Below are positions 14,609 to 24,200 of a DNA stretch of 46,277 bases, one piece after another. Where the stretch lies: positions 1 to 46,277 of the forward strand of contig NZ_JACJRU010000054.1 in NCBI RefSeq assembly GCF_014697425.1, written 5' to 3'. Each line of letters begins with the position of its first letter. The stretch's first letter is position 1. The translations under genes and the position numbers were made by a program. Under the pieces are notes generated by a model, which was given only the letters and a program-made list of their open reading frames with translations, had not been told where the DNA came from and made no database searches. The DNA comes from Nostoc sp. FACHB-110. GTDB lineage: Bacteria > Cyanobacteriota > Cyanobacteriia > Cyanobacteriales > Nostocaceae.

Positions 14609-15528
14609 GTAGACAATTTCTGGAATATACAGGTAAAGTTCAGCCACAGCTAGGAGAAAGGGGGACGAACGGACAGCTTTTATATCCCTATTTGCCTAGT
14701 CCTGAACTGGTGGAAGCGGTTAACCTAGCGATTTACTTAGAACGACCGTTACTGCTGAAAGGAGAACCAGGGTGTGGGAAGACGCTGTTAGCAAGTGCGG
14801 TAGCCTACGAATTGGGTCTAAATTTGGAAACGTGGTATGTTAAATCTACCAGTCGCGCACGGGATGGCTTGTATACTTACGATGCTGTAGGACGGTTGCG
14901 CGATGCCCAGCTTGCTGCTTCTGGTCGCCTGACAGCAGAACAAATCCAGCGAATTGATGACCCAACTGCTTATGTGCGCTGGGGGCCTCTAGGACGAGCA
15001 TTTCAGCAAGAACAGCGTATAGTGGTGCTAATTGACGAGATTGACAAAGCTGACATTGACTTTCCCAACGACTTGCTGCTGGAACTAGATCAAAAACGAT
15101 TTATTGTCGAGGAAACAGGTCAGGAGATTGAAGCCAAAGCCGCACCGATTGTTTTGATTACCAGCAATGATGAAAAAGAGTTACCAGATGCATTTTTGCG
15201 GCGATGCTTGTTTCACTATGTTGAATTTCCCAGCCGTGAACGGTTAAGAGAAATTATCAATTCTCATTTTCCTGCTGCACCGCCAGTTTTGCTAGATAAA
15301 GCTGTGGCTCGCTTCTTATTTTTACGGCAGGAAATGGGGAAATATAAAGGGGAGTCCAGTAAAAAGGTAAGCACCAGCGAATTAATTGACTGGTTTCGCG
15401 TTCTACGTCGCTATCCCCAAGATGAAGTGCTGGCAAAATTGGAAGGTAAGATTCCTTATGCTGGTGTATTGCTGAAAAGTTGGGATGATCATGTACGTTA
15501 TTTGAGTCAAAACAGTGGAAGGGAATGA
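14593..15528 (+). CDS. MoxR-family AAA+ ATPase
   Basis: 311 aa. Walker A GEPGCGKT (57-64), Walker B VVLIDEIDKAD (144-154), sensor-1 ITSNDEKELPDAFLRRC with an arginine finger, and a C-terminal helical lid. MoxR ATPases act with vWA proteins as chaperone-like activators. The ATG lies inside the end of the preceding gene with GAGG upstream; the 3' end overlaps the vWA gene by 14 bp, i.e. tight translational coupling. Context (vWA next, FGE-fold third component) matches the vWA-MoxR ternary conflict systems. Confidence 0.9.
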   Translation: MVEAVSRQFLEYTGKVQPQLGERGTNGQLLYPYLPSPELVEAVNLAIYLERPLLLKGEPGCGKTLLASAVAYELGLNLETWYVKSTSRARDGLYTYDAVGRLRDAQLAASGRLTAEQIQRIDDPTAYVRWGPLGRAFQQEQRIVVLIDEIDKADIDFPNDLLLELDQKRFIVEETGQEIEAKAAPIVLITSNDEKELPDAFLRRCLFHYVEFPSRERLREIINSHFPAAPPVLLDKAVARFLFLRQEMGKYKGESSKKVSTSELIDWFRVLRRYPQDEVLAKLEGKIPYAGVLLKSWDDHVRYLSQNSGRE

Positions 15529-16849
15529 TTTACCTTTACTGGAATTGTTCACCAGGCTGCGCGAAGCAGGCTTACCACTTGGCATTGATGAGTATCAGTT
15601 GGTTTTGGAAGCTATGCAAGCTGGTTTTGGGATTACTGACACGGCTGCTTTGAAGCGTTTGTGTCAGACCCTGTGGGTTAAATCTGCTGAAGAAAAGTGG
15701 CTCTTTGAGCATCACTTTCAACAAGTGATGGATACTGAAGCAGCAACACAAACTGCGAAGCTATTGCCCGCACCATATAGAAAGTTTCAGATTTCTCCAA
15801 AAACGCGCTACTTGATTTTGGTGATTTTAGGTATTGGTATGAGCTTGGGTGTTGGATTAATGTTAAATAAGCAATCCTCAACTCCAAACCCAGTCTCAAC
15901 AGTACAGCCCACAACACAGCCCACAACACAGCCCACAACAGAGAAGCCAAATTGGATGTTTTGGAGTTTGTTATTAGTCATAGCTTTGAGTGGTGGGTAT
16001 GTACTTTTCCAATGGTTAGCTAGGCGAAACAGCGAACAGCAAATTGATCAAAGTGCCTCCCTTCCTGAAGTAATTACGAGTCCTACAGAATTGACCCAGA
16101 TAATTGAAGATGAGGTACAAGTAGCTCAAGCAGTGCTGCAAGCTACCAGCAGAGGTGAGGACATCTCTTACAGTCGTTTCATACTAACCACTGAGTATTT
16201 TCCTGTAACTGAACGGCAAATGAAACAGATTTGGCGCTATTTACGCCGTCCAGTACGCGAAGGTTCACGCACAGAGTTGGATGTAGAAGCAACTGTTAAC
16301 CAGATTGTCAGCCAAGGTTTATTGCTTGAACCTGTCTTAGTTCCAAGTCGGGTAAATAAAGCGGAGTTGCTATTACTTATTGACCAAGATGGTTCAATGG
16401 TACCTTTTCATGCACTATCACGGCGGTTAGTAGAAACAGCTTTGCATGGTGGTCGTTTGGGCAAATCTGGAGTTTACTACTTTCACAATTGCCCTATCGA
16501 ATATCTTTACCACGACCCTTATCATCAGCAAGCGGAGTTAGTCAGTGATATTGTTACCCATGTTTGCACAAAAAGAACTACTATATTGATTTTTAGTGAT
16601 GCTGGTGCTGCCCGTGGTAGATATAGCGAGGAACGCTACGTTTTTACTAAAGAATTTCTAGAAAAGCTGAAAAAACGGGTGCATTACATTGCTTGGCTTA
16701 ATCCTATGCCCAGAAAACGTTGGTTTGGTACAACCGCAGACCATATAACTGGTCTTGTCCCTATGTTTGAAGTTAGCCGCCGAGGTGTGCTTGATGCTAT
16801 TGGTGTGCTACGCGGACGGCCAACTAACTTTGAGGGGCGGAGAATATGA
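15515..16849 (+). CDS. Membrane-anchored vWA-domain protein (MoxR partner)
   Basis: 444 aa from a GTG. The N-terminal ~80 aa are helical (LFTRLREAGLPLGIDEY). Two membrane helices (~98-117 and ~147-168) enclose a TTQPTTQPTTEK loop made by a nine-base tandem repeat (near 15903-15940). The C-terminal half is a von Willebrand A-type domain with a metal-site motif LLLIDQDGSM (Asp290, Asp292, Ser294), a variant of DxSxS, and a second conserved FSDAGAARG. It probably passes ATPase-driven changes to a membrane complex. Overlaps the next gene by 4 bp (ATGA). Confidence 0.85.
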   Translation: MEGNDLPLLELFTRLREAGLPLGIDEYQLVLEAMQAGFGITDTAALKRLCQTLWVKSAEEKWLFEHHFQQVMDTEAATQTAKLLPAPYRKFQISPKTRYLILVILGIGMSLGVGLMLNKQSSTPNPVSTVQPTTQPTTQPTTEKPNWMFWSLLLVIALSGGYVLFQWLARRNSEQQIDQSASLPEVITSPTELTQIIEDEVQVAQAVLQATSRGEDISYSRFILTTEYFPVTERQMKQIWRYLRRPVREGSRTELDVEATVNQIVSQGLLLEPVLVPSRVNKAELLLLIDQDGSMVPFHALSRRLVETALHGGRLGKSGVYYFHNCPIEYLYHDPYHQQAELVSDIVTHVCTKRTTILIFSDAGAARGRYSEERYVFTKEFLEKLKKRVHYIAWLNPMPRKRWFGTTADHITGLVPMFEVSRRGVLDAIGVLRGRPTNFEGRRI

Positions 16850-18384
16850 CCAAAATTAGACCAGAAGTTGTTAACCGACGCATTGAGTCTTTTGAAAAAC
16901 GCTTCGGTCAAGCACACTTGTATTTGGCGTATCATGCAGCGTTCCCCATAGCACTCACACCGGATTTGTTATATCGTTTGTGGGCTAACTTCCAACGGGA
17001 TATTCACGGCGCAGTACTAAATATTCCTTGGATAGCTGTAGCTGATCTACTGCTTTCTAGCCTGTGTGATGAAGTAGGACATGAACTCTATGAAATGGAT
17101 TTAGCATTACGAAATGTGCTGTTAAGTCGATTGCAGGAAGATAAAAACTTCGGTCAACAAAGGATAAATGAGCTATCGGAGTTTTTGCTTGATTATGTAC
17201 GGCAGAAACTTAAAAGTGATGATCCTGATACTCAGGAATTTGCCCAGGCTCAACACTGGATAGCTTTAGCATATACACGACCTACTCAAGTTGCTCATGA
17301 ACTAGCTTTAGCTTTCTCGAAATTGGATTTGAAAGATAAAGCTAATCTGGTGCGACTAGCTTCATTAACAGAAACCTTTGCAGAGCCATTGGCTGAATTT
17401 CAGCCCTTGTTGATTTATGCTCGTGGAATGGCAAAATTTGCCCGTGCTGGTAATTTGACAGATGCAGAGCCTCAGTTTGATGAACTAGTTGAAGGAGGAA
17501 AGCAGATACAGGTCGCTGGAGTAAGTTTACTTCTTCCCGAACAAATTAGATCAAGTCCTACAACACCAAAACCATTACAAACTTTTCAATTTGAAGTTGT
17601 GACAGTTAATGTGAGGGGTACAATTACCAAACGCCGCAACTGTCAGGCGAATTACTTTGTAGAAAATGTGGGGAATGGTGCCACCTTGGAAATGGTGCAG
17701 ATACCAGGGGGAACCTTTACAATGGGTTCGCCAACAACGGAAGCACAAAGATTGGATAATGAGGGGCCACAGCATCAGGTAACAGTCCCTATGTTCTTTA
17801 TGGGTAAATATGAAGTCACCCAGGCGCAATATCAAGCAATTATGGGGAATAATCCTTCCTGTTTCAAAGGAGAAACAAGACCTGTAGAACAAGTTAGTTG
17901 GGATGAAGCAATAGAATTTTGTAAAAAGTTAAGCCAGAAAACAGGACGCACCTATCGACTACCTAGCGAAGCTGAATGGGAATACGCTTGTCGTGCTGGA
18001 ACGACTACACCGTTTTATTTTGGTGAAACGATTATCACTGATTTAGCTAATTACTACGGACATTACACTTACGCTTCTGCCCCAAAAGGTCAATATCGTC
18101 AGCAAACAACAAATATAGGACAATTTCCGCCTAACTCTTTTGGTTTATATGATATGCATGGTAATGTATGGGAATGGTGTCTAGATATATATAACAATAA
18201 TTACAACAGAGTACCAACAGACGGCAGTGCATGGGTGAGTGAAAATGATCATGATTCTCGCATAATGCGGGGTGGATCTTGGGACAGCTATCCGAGGAAG
18301 TGTCGTTGTGCCTATCGCGTTAGGAACGCGCGCGCGGATCGTGGCAACGATGTTGGTTTTCGGTTGGTGTGTGCGGTTGTGTGA
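16846..18384 (+). CDS. Third component: helical N-domain plus FGE (C-type-lectin-like) domain
   Basis: 512 aa. The N-terminal ~230 residues are helical (FGQAHLYLAYHAAFPIALTP, LYRLWANFQRDIHG) and of a type seen in cyanobacterial proteins next to MoxR-vWA pairs; I assign it as the variable third partner of the ternary system. Residues ~270-512 form a formylglycine-enzyme fold (PGGTFTMGSP, KYEVTQAQYQAIMG, PSEAEWEYACRAG, DMHGNVWEWC, MRGGSW). The paired catalytic cysteines are incomplete, so ligand recognition is more likely than catalysis. The final ~36 codons look like a diversity-generating-retroelement variable region. Last gene of the overlapping operon. Confidence 0.8.
   Translation: MTKIRPEVVNRRIESFEKRFGQAHLYLAYHAAFPIALTPDLLYRLWANFQRDIHGAVLNIPWIAVADLLLSSLCDEVGHELYEMDLALRNVLLSRLQEDKNFGQQRINELSEFLLDYVRQKLKSDDPDTQEFAQAQHWIALAYTRPTQVAHELALAFSKLDLKDKANLVRLASLTETFAEPLAEFQPLLIYARGMAKFARAGNLTDAEPQFDELVEGGKQIQVAGVSLLLPEQIRSSPTTPKPLQTFQFEVVTVNVRGTITKRRNCQANYFVENVGNGATLEMVQIPGGTFTMGSPTTEAQRLDNEGPQHQVTVPMFFMGKYEVTQAQYQAIMGNNPSCFKGETRPVEQVSWDEAIEFCKKLSQKTGRTYRLPSEAEWEYACRAGTTTPFYFGETIITDLANYYGHYTYASAPKGQYRQQTTNIGQFPPNSFGLYDMHGNVWEWCLDIYNNNYNRVPTDGSAWVSENDHDSRIMRGGSWDSYPRKCRCAYRVRNARADRGNDVGFRLVCAVV
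18268..18376 (+). other. Candidate DGR variable region 2
   Basis: Encodes RGGSWDSYPRKC, RCAYRVRNARADRGND and VGFRLVC. The codon run GCG CGC GCG GAT CGT GGC AAC GAT is unusually GC-rich and A-poor beside the AT-rich gene. Codons such as GAC, TAT, GTT, CGC, GGC and GAT can come from AAC/AAT by A-only changes. The conserved tail TGTTGGTTTTCGG and following GC-rich stretch would be the retrohoming end. Needs an outside template and reverse transcriptase. Confidence 0.5.
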
Positions 18385-18751
18385 GCAGTCCCAAAAGTCA
18401 CAACTGATAAACGGGAATTTATTGGGACTAGATTAGGGAGTGTAGATCTGTTACGGACAGAGAGGTGACTCTATCGGAATATAAAACAGAGTCGGATAGC
18501 TTGGTAGGTTGCAAGAGGCCAAAGATTTGTCTAACTCAACTATAGTATCTAAAATAATTTGCTGTGATTTGCGAACGCTTGAATTTTAAGACGGCCGCTA
18601 CACAGATTATTGTTGTGAAAGTTAAGCCGCTTCACGTTTACACACTTCCTGACAAGATATTCAAAGGCGAGCGCAGTTCGACATAAGATATAGAGTATAA
18701 AGGGCGATGTCTAACGACAGCTAGGTTTTCAACACCACCACAAAACAGGGC
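18385..18751. other. Non-coding gap after the conflict operon
   Basis: Holds an inverted repeat AGTCCCAA (18387-18394) / TTGGGACT (18422-18429) right after the stop, possibly a terminator or recombination-associated structure, and GACTCT/AGAGTC at 18467-18493. No gene seen. The caspase gene that follows likely has its own promoter here. Confidence 0.4.
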
Positions 18752-19798
18752 ATGACAAACGCAACTTTTACTAAAGGTTATGCATTACTCATTGGCGTAG
18801 GTGCAGATTTACCTGTTACTGTCAAAGATGCAACTGCTCTAAAAGATGTACTGATTGATCCCAATTGCGCTGCCTATCCGCCAGCACAGGTGACGCTGCT
18901 AACCGAAACCGCAGCAACTCGGCAAAATATCCTTGCAGCTTTTGACCAAATTATCTCCGAAGTAAATCAAAACCCTGATGCAACTGTTATCATTTACTAC
19001 TCTGGTCACGGTGGACGCATCAAGCGCACCAATGAATACTTCCTTGTACCTTATGGTTACGACCCCAGCCAACGAACAAATACTGCTATATCAGGTTTAG
19101 AATTTACCCAAAAAATTGAAGCAATTATAGTGCGGAAACTGGTAGTTTTATTAGATTGTTGTCATGCTGGGGGTGTTCCAGCTTTGAAGGAACCTGGGGA
19201 AACCTTTGTAAAATCACCTTTACCGCCAGAATTATTAAATGTGCTGGAAACGGGAAGCGGTAGAGTTGTGGTTGCTTCGTCCAGGGAAGATGAATATTCT
19301 TACACGGGTCAGCCTTATAGTGCTTTTACCGATTGCTTGCTGGAAGCCTTGCAAGGGAAAGCAGCAGTCAATAAAGATAGCTATGCTCGAATTCTTGATA
19401 TTTTAGTGTATTTATTTGACCAAGTACCAAAAAGGGCTTCGGGGCCGCAGCACCCGTTTGTGAATAAAGTGCTGGATTTGGGTGATAACTTCCCCCTTTG
19501 CTATTACGCAGGTGGGAGTAAATTCTTGCCTGGTGAAGTAGCAACTATTGAAAGTAGTCCAATTTCTAGTAGCTTAACTACTGGACAGCAACGGCGACTA
19601 CAGCAGAAACTAGATGTACTTCAAACAGAATGGGGCATCCGCAGCCAAAAAATTAAAAGGATGCGGGCAGATTTGGCGATTGAGGCTGGAACCGCAGTTA
19701 AGTTTCAATTAGAACAGCAATTGCTTGATGAAGAAGCAAAACTGGCGCATCTTAGTAATGAACTAGAGAAAATTGAGTCGGCATTGCAACATCTATAA
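18752..19798 (+). CDS. Caspase-like protease with C-terminal coiled-coil effector-associated module
   Basis: 348 aa. Residues 1-250 are a caspase domain: GYALLIGVGADLP, His86 in YYSGHGG and Cys137 in LLDCCHAGG. Residues ~275-348 form a coiled coil (IKRMRADLAIEAGTAVKFQ, LEQQLLDEEAKLAHL) that matches the N-terminal module of the iSTAND-like protein at 13622. Homotypic pairing of such modules is the proposed way effectors are recruited by NTPase hubs, so this protease is probably the executioner for the operon upstream. No membrane segment. Followed 8 bp later by the small HTH gene. Confidence 0.88.
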   Translation: MTNATFTKGYALLIGVGADLPVTVKDATALKDVLIDPNCAAYPPAQVTLLTETAATRQNILAAFDQIISEVNQNPDATVIIYYSGHGGRIKRTNEYFLVPYGYDPSQRTNTAISGLEFTQKIEAIIVRKLVVLLDCCHAGGVPALKEPGETFVKSPLPPELLNVLETGSGRVVVASSREDEYSYTGQPYSAFTDCLLEALQGKAAVNKDSYARILDILVYLFDQVPKRASGPQHPFVNKVLDLGDNFPLCYYAGGSKFLPGEVATIESSPISSSLTTGQQRRLQQKLDVLQTEWGIRSQKIKRMRADLAIEAGTAVKFQLEQQLLDEEAKLAHLSNELEKIESALQHL

Positions 19799-19806
19799 GG
19801 GTCAAT

Positions 19807-20112
19807 TTGCACGACCCTTCCACGTTTGAAACCAACCCTTCTTTACTTCAAGCAGTGATAGCTGCTAGTGAAACTAGCACAGAAGATGAAAACGAAGATA
19901 GATGGCAGCAAATTCGAGAAGTTATGAGTAAGCTGCCTGAAGATAAACGAGAGCTTTTGGAGCTTCGTATTATAGAAGAGTTATCTTGGAACGAAGTCTC
20001 TAGCCGTTATGCCGCACAAGGAAAAAATGTCAAAGTCGCTACACTCCGTAAACGAGGAGAGCGAGCATTAGAGGAACTACGAGAAGCTCTTTTACAGATG
20101 GTTAGGCAGTAG
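19807..20112 (+). CDS. Sigma-70 region-4-like small protein
   Basis: 101 aa from a TTG at 19807, or 62 aa from ATG 19924. The core KLPEDKRELLELRIIEELSW, then NEVSSRYAAQGKNVKVATLRKRGERALEEL, follows the helix-turn-helix pattern of sigma factor region 4, lacking region 2. Probably a DNA-binding regulator rather than a full sigma factor. Placed 8 bp after the caspase gene, so likely co-transcribed. The first ~39 residues (ETNPSLLQAVIAASETSTED) are acidic and may be real. Confidence 0.65.
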   Translation: MHDPSTFETNPSLLQAVIAASETSTEDENEDRWQQIREVMSKLPEDKRELLELRIIEELSWNEVSSRYAAQGKNVKVATLRKRGERALEELREALLQMVRQ

Positions 20113-20912
20113 CTTTACTTTGACTGATGCTGTGCTGATATCTCCTAGTTTTGCTTTAGATATTCCAACAACCTTACGTGAGCGTGAACGCACCCCTCTT
20201 GCTTCTTCACTACACTTTGAAAGTATTATTCCTGCTTTGGTTCTGTGGAAAACTAAGTCTAGACGGCTTAATCGCTTCAAGAGCCTCGGACAAATTCTAA
20301 AATTTTTGACACAGACCAGCAAGAGGCGAACGCATACCTTACCAAATAAAGACGCTGCATTCCTTTAAGGTTCAAAGTCTCAAAGCATAGAACTTAGTTA
20401 ACAAGCGATATGCTCATAGCGCGAGATGTCCACAGACAATTCTAAAGAAAAAAGTTTAGTGATGGTGATGGCGTGATGAGAGTGATCGCCACCCATGCTA
20501 TCTTTTTCAAAAAAGACAAAAACAGAAGTTAAGGCGAAATTCAGTTTTAGCTCGGTAATAATTGCCACCTTATCAATATAATGCTCTCAATCCCTGTATT
20601 TCTGGCTTGAAAGTCAAATCGCCCAAATGCAAAAAAGGCAAAATAAGCGTAGTAGGTACGGTTATTTTAAGACATCCCACAGCAATTCTGAAGCACATCG
20701 TCAGCCCCTCCCCAATCATACGCTTATCAACAGTAATCATTAGCACAAAACTTGATTAAGTACAAAAATGGCAGTTTTTAGGTAATTGAGCAAAAAAGTA
20801 CGTAATATCAAGGCTTTCAAGCACATTTATTATCAATAAGCCTCAATTACTGACAATAAATAAACTAAAAAGGATTTTTTGCAGTATGTGTGTAACATCG
20901 CGGTATTATGCG

Positions 20913-20941
20913 TTCTCAATAAGACCCAAGCTTATTGAGAA
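20913..20941 (-). terminator. Hairpin downstream of rep
   Basis: TTCTCAATAAG and CTTATTGAGAA pair perfectly (11 bp) around a 7-nt loop (20924-20930). Lies in the path of rep transcription but without a clear U-run after the stem, so a terminator role is tentative. Confidence 0.35.
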
Positions 20942-21013
20942 TAAAAATTAGGTAAAAAAGTGGCTTAAACTTAGTTGGGATAAGGCTTTCAAGAGAAAAT
21001 TTTCAAAAATCAT

Positions 21014-21062
21014 GGACGGCCAAAAAGCCAAAAAATGGGGTTTTATGTACTTTTGGCCGTCC
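21014..21062. repeat. GGACGGCC stem-loop element, copy 1
   Basis: GGACGGCCAAAAAG (21014-21027) pairs with CTTTTGGCCGTCC (21050-21062). The interior resembles copy 2. Both lie 3' of the rep gene. Confidence 0.8.
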
Positions 21063-21109
21063 AAGAAAAAGTCATGAAATCTCTATATTTTGAGATTGAC
21101 CTTGTTTCT

Positions 21110-21158
21110 GGACGGCCAAAAAGCTAAAAATGGAGGTTTTTTGTACTTTTGGCCGTCC
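21110..21158. repeat. GGACGGCC stem-loop element, copy 2
   Basis: Same arms (21110-21123 and 21146-21158) and a very similar interior (AAAAATGGAGGTTTTTTGTA against AAAAATGGGGTTTTATGTA in copy 1). Starts 96 bp after copy 1. Confidence 0.8.
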
Positions 21159-21245
21159 AGTTTTTAAGTAATATTTGTTACTAAAAACACACTTAAAAAT
21201 CCACTAACACTAGTGGGTTAGGGGAGTTTATAAGTCATGATCAAT

Positions 21246-24200
21246 TCAAGTGACTATCTCTAGCCATTCATGGGGAACCGATCTGAATCCAGTAGAAAAA
21301 ATCATCGGGATATGCCAGCAATCATGGTAGTGATTGAAAATTGGTTCACCCTCTGCTATGCCGATCGCCTGTCCAAATTTCTCAAAAAATTCTCGATATA
21401 AGTTACCCCAGATTAAACCCGTCACCTCTAGCCCTTGCCGCAATCGCAGTTTTAACCCAGTCCACTGTGATTGTGTTTGAGCTTGTTCAGTTGACTCTAG
21501 ATTATGAGTGTCAATCTCATCCCTTTTGACTTGTGGCAATGATTCAACTGTTGTTAACTGTTGAGTGTTAACTGTTGACTGATGACTAATAACTTTTGCT
21601 GCTGCGGTTAATCCATCTTGCAGTGTGGGCAGTATGCTGATTTCCTCATCCACTGCCACTTGGTGGGTCGTTGCTTTTTCTTGTGCTATGTCGCACTGCT
21701 GACTATTGAGTGTTGGCTGTTGAGCTATTACTGCTGGCTGGTGTTGAGTTTCGTCTTCTATTGTCGCCGCCTTATCAGTCACAGTAACTTCTCCTACCTC
21801 AACTATCGCCACTTGCTCCCAGTCAACCTTAGCCACTGCTGATGATTCTAAATAATTATCAAATTTTCGCGCGAGAGCTTGCAAGACTTGTACCCTGACA
21901 GGGATTTGCATTGCTTGTTTATCGACACAGTAGACACGCTCACGTACTCCCTCGACCAGCTTTCTGGTGGGTTTGGTTAACTTAATGCCTATGCTATCGA
22001 GTAAGAAGCGCAAAAACTCGATGTTCTCTTTTTTTGACGCGGTTTCTGGTTTCGGTACAGTGTTGAGAGCTAAGGCAATATCATCTCTGTTTCTGACTGT
22101 ATTAATTAGATTAACCACTGCCGGAGAATTTTTGTGAAACTCCCCATCTAAAAACTGAAGAATATTTAGCTGTTGTAATGCCCAAATTTTTAAATGGCTA
22201 TCACCCTTGGCTTGAGATAAAAAGAAATTTTGGTTAGTCGCTAAATAATACCAGTTAACCTCACTACGTTTTTTGGAAATTTCCAAGTTATTTAGTAAAT
22301 AAAATCTCTGTTGTTTGCTGATAAATTCTTTGTCTTTCAAATAGTAGTCAGCAATAAAGTTGACATCCCATACAGAGGATTCTTTAATTCCGGGAATTCT
22401 ATCAAGTAAACGTGTCTTTTCAATTCGGCGTTGAACTGACTTAGGAGGATTACTTTTGGCGACTTGATTAGCTTCTTCTAATGAATTAAACTCAACTGCC
22501 TGATGAAGTTCTAAAGCGTAGCGCATGATGACAACTTCCTTGGCTGCTTTTTCTATAGCTTGAGCTTCATTATCGCTATCCCACTCACAAACCTCAACAC
22601 TATGCCCTGTTTCTTTGAGGGCATAAATCAAACATTTTCGCAGGTTATTCATCTCGATATTATCGAGCGCACCTAGCTGGCAAGATAAAGCCCACCAATC
22701 ATTATTACTACGGCTAATCGCTTGACCAATTATTTCCAGCATTCTGCTAGTATTTCCATCAGCCGCCAGTATTGCTGATAGGAGAATTTTTTCATTCAGT
22801 AATTCTGAGAATGCTTTTTGGGAATAATTTTTCGGGTTATTTCTGTCTCTAATGGTTGATTTTTCGGGACAGAAAACATAGTGAGGGATGCTGTCATCTC
22901 TGAGCCTAAACAACATTTGATGCTGGCTGTTAGTGCCTTGTACACCAGTGAAAAAAGTAAACTTATCGGTAAAATAATTTTTGACTGTGACACTTACCCC
23001 AGATTCAGCAGTGGGAGAGATTATAAAGTATTCTGGCTTGTACTTTTGAATAAATGTGTTTGGGTTAACTAAAAATTCTTTAGCCCAAGCTTCACCAGAG
23101 GTATCTTTGTTCAAAACGTACCCACGTTTACCAGCTTGCCGGAGAATTTCATTAAGCCTATCTGTGAAGTCTTTAGAATCGCTGGCAATCCAAGGTATTA
23201 CATCATCACAAAGCAAGGCTTTAATTAATGGTGACTTATCCCGTTTTTTAATTTCGCCATCTTCATCAACGCCGACAATAAATTTAAAAGTATGTGGTGC
23301 AATAGCAGCAGTATTTTCAATTTTGATGGCTTTCTTCTGCGCTATCTTGGCTATAAAATCCACATAAATATCAGCCAAGTTACCATCAAGTAATATAACT
23401 CTATTGCACTCCTGTAAAGCCTTAGAAAGTATAGCTATTGCTCTGCCTTGTTCTTCTTTGAGTGTTCCCCCGTTAGTGGCATGAAGCAATACAGAAACAG
23501 TCTCATCTAAATAAATATCGACACCTTGAAAATAACCGTCAATGTGGTGAATACTGTCTAAACATAGAGCTAGATGAGTATTAGTATCAGCCACCAAAGC
23601 AATACCATCATCCTGCTGTAAATGGTAAATATTTAACCCTACTTCACTACCTCTATTACCAGTTTGCAGTAATAAATTATTGCGGTAGCCAATCAAAAAA
23701 GCACGATTAGAAGATAACCTAATTAACTCAATCAACGCTTCTGTTTTGCCGCTACCCAATCCAGATTTCACCCCGATTACTACACCACGTTCAGGAATAG
23801 TCGGGAATCTAAACTTAGGCTGATTCAGCACAATATCGGCTGTGTAACGCCGATTTTTTAGCCATTTACGCCAAGCCCAATCCTGAGATTCATCTTGTAA
23901 TTGTGACTCATCAGCCAGTGAGAAAAATTCCCCTGGTGTAATTAAATCAAACAAGAATGTGTTATCTAATTCATCGATATCAGGGCTTTTTTCTTTATAT
24001 ATTTGACCCCACCAAGCAACGCTGACTGAGTAAGCAATGCTGGTCAACTCCTGAATAATTTTTTTGTAATTCCCTAAAATCAGAGGGTTGTTTAAACTCC
24101 CAGCATCTGGACACAAAACAATCTTGGTAACTTCGGCTAATGATTCTGTGACAGTATTGATTGAACCTAGCCAGTTTGCCCCAGCAGCACCGATGATTTG

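Larger units (their letters stand above)
20113..21245. other. Repeat-rich non-coding region downstream of the replication gene
   Basis: More than 1.1 kb with only short, unconvincing frames. Contains an 11-bp-stem hairpin (20913-20923 / 20931-20941) and the paired GGACGGCC elements at 21014-21062 and 21110-21158. A TGTCCACAGACAATTCTAA stretch near 20427 echoes R1 of the TIR. AT-rich 20750-21250 is a candidate for origin, copy-number control or terminator functions linked to the rep gene. Confidence 0.5.

Noticed and set aside
6095..18384. Reading the FGE domains as active sulfatase-modifying enzymes.
   Set aside because: The cysteine pair needed for catalysis is incomplete (single Cys in PKDCRS; PRKCRC lies in the variable stretch) and no sulfatase is encoded nearby.
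20120..20368. 82-codon plus-strand frame and an antisense partner.
   Set aside because: No ATG-quality start, low-complexity basic composition, no recognisable motif.
20562..20759. 65-codon frame downstream of the caspase region.
   Set aside because: No ribosome site and composition typical of non-coding DNA.
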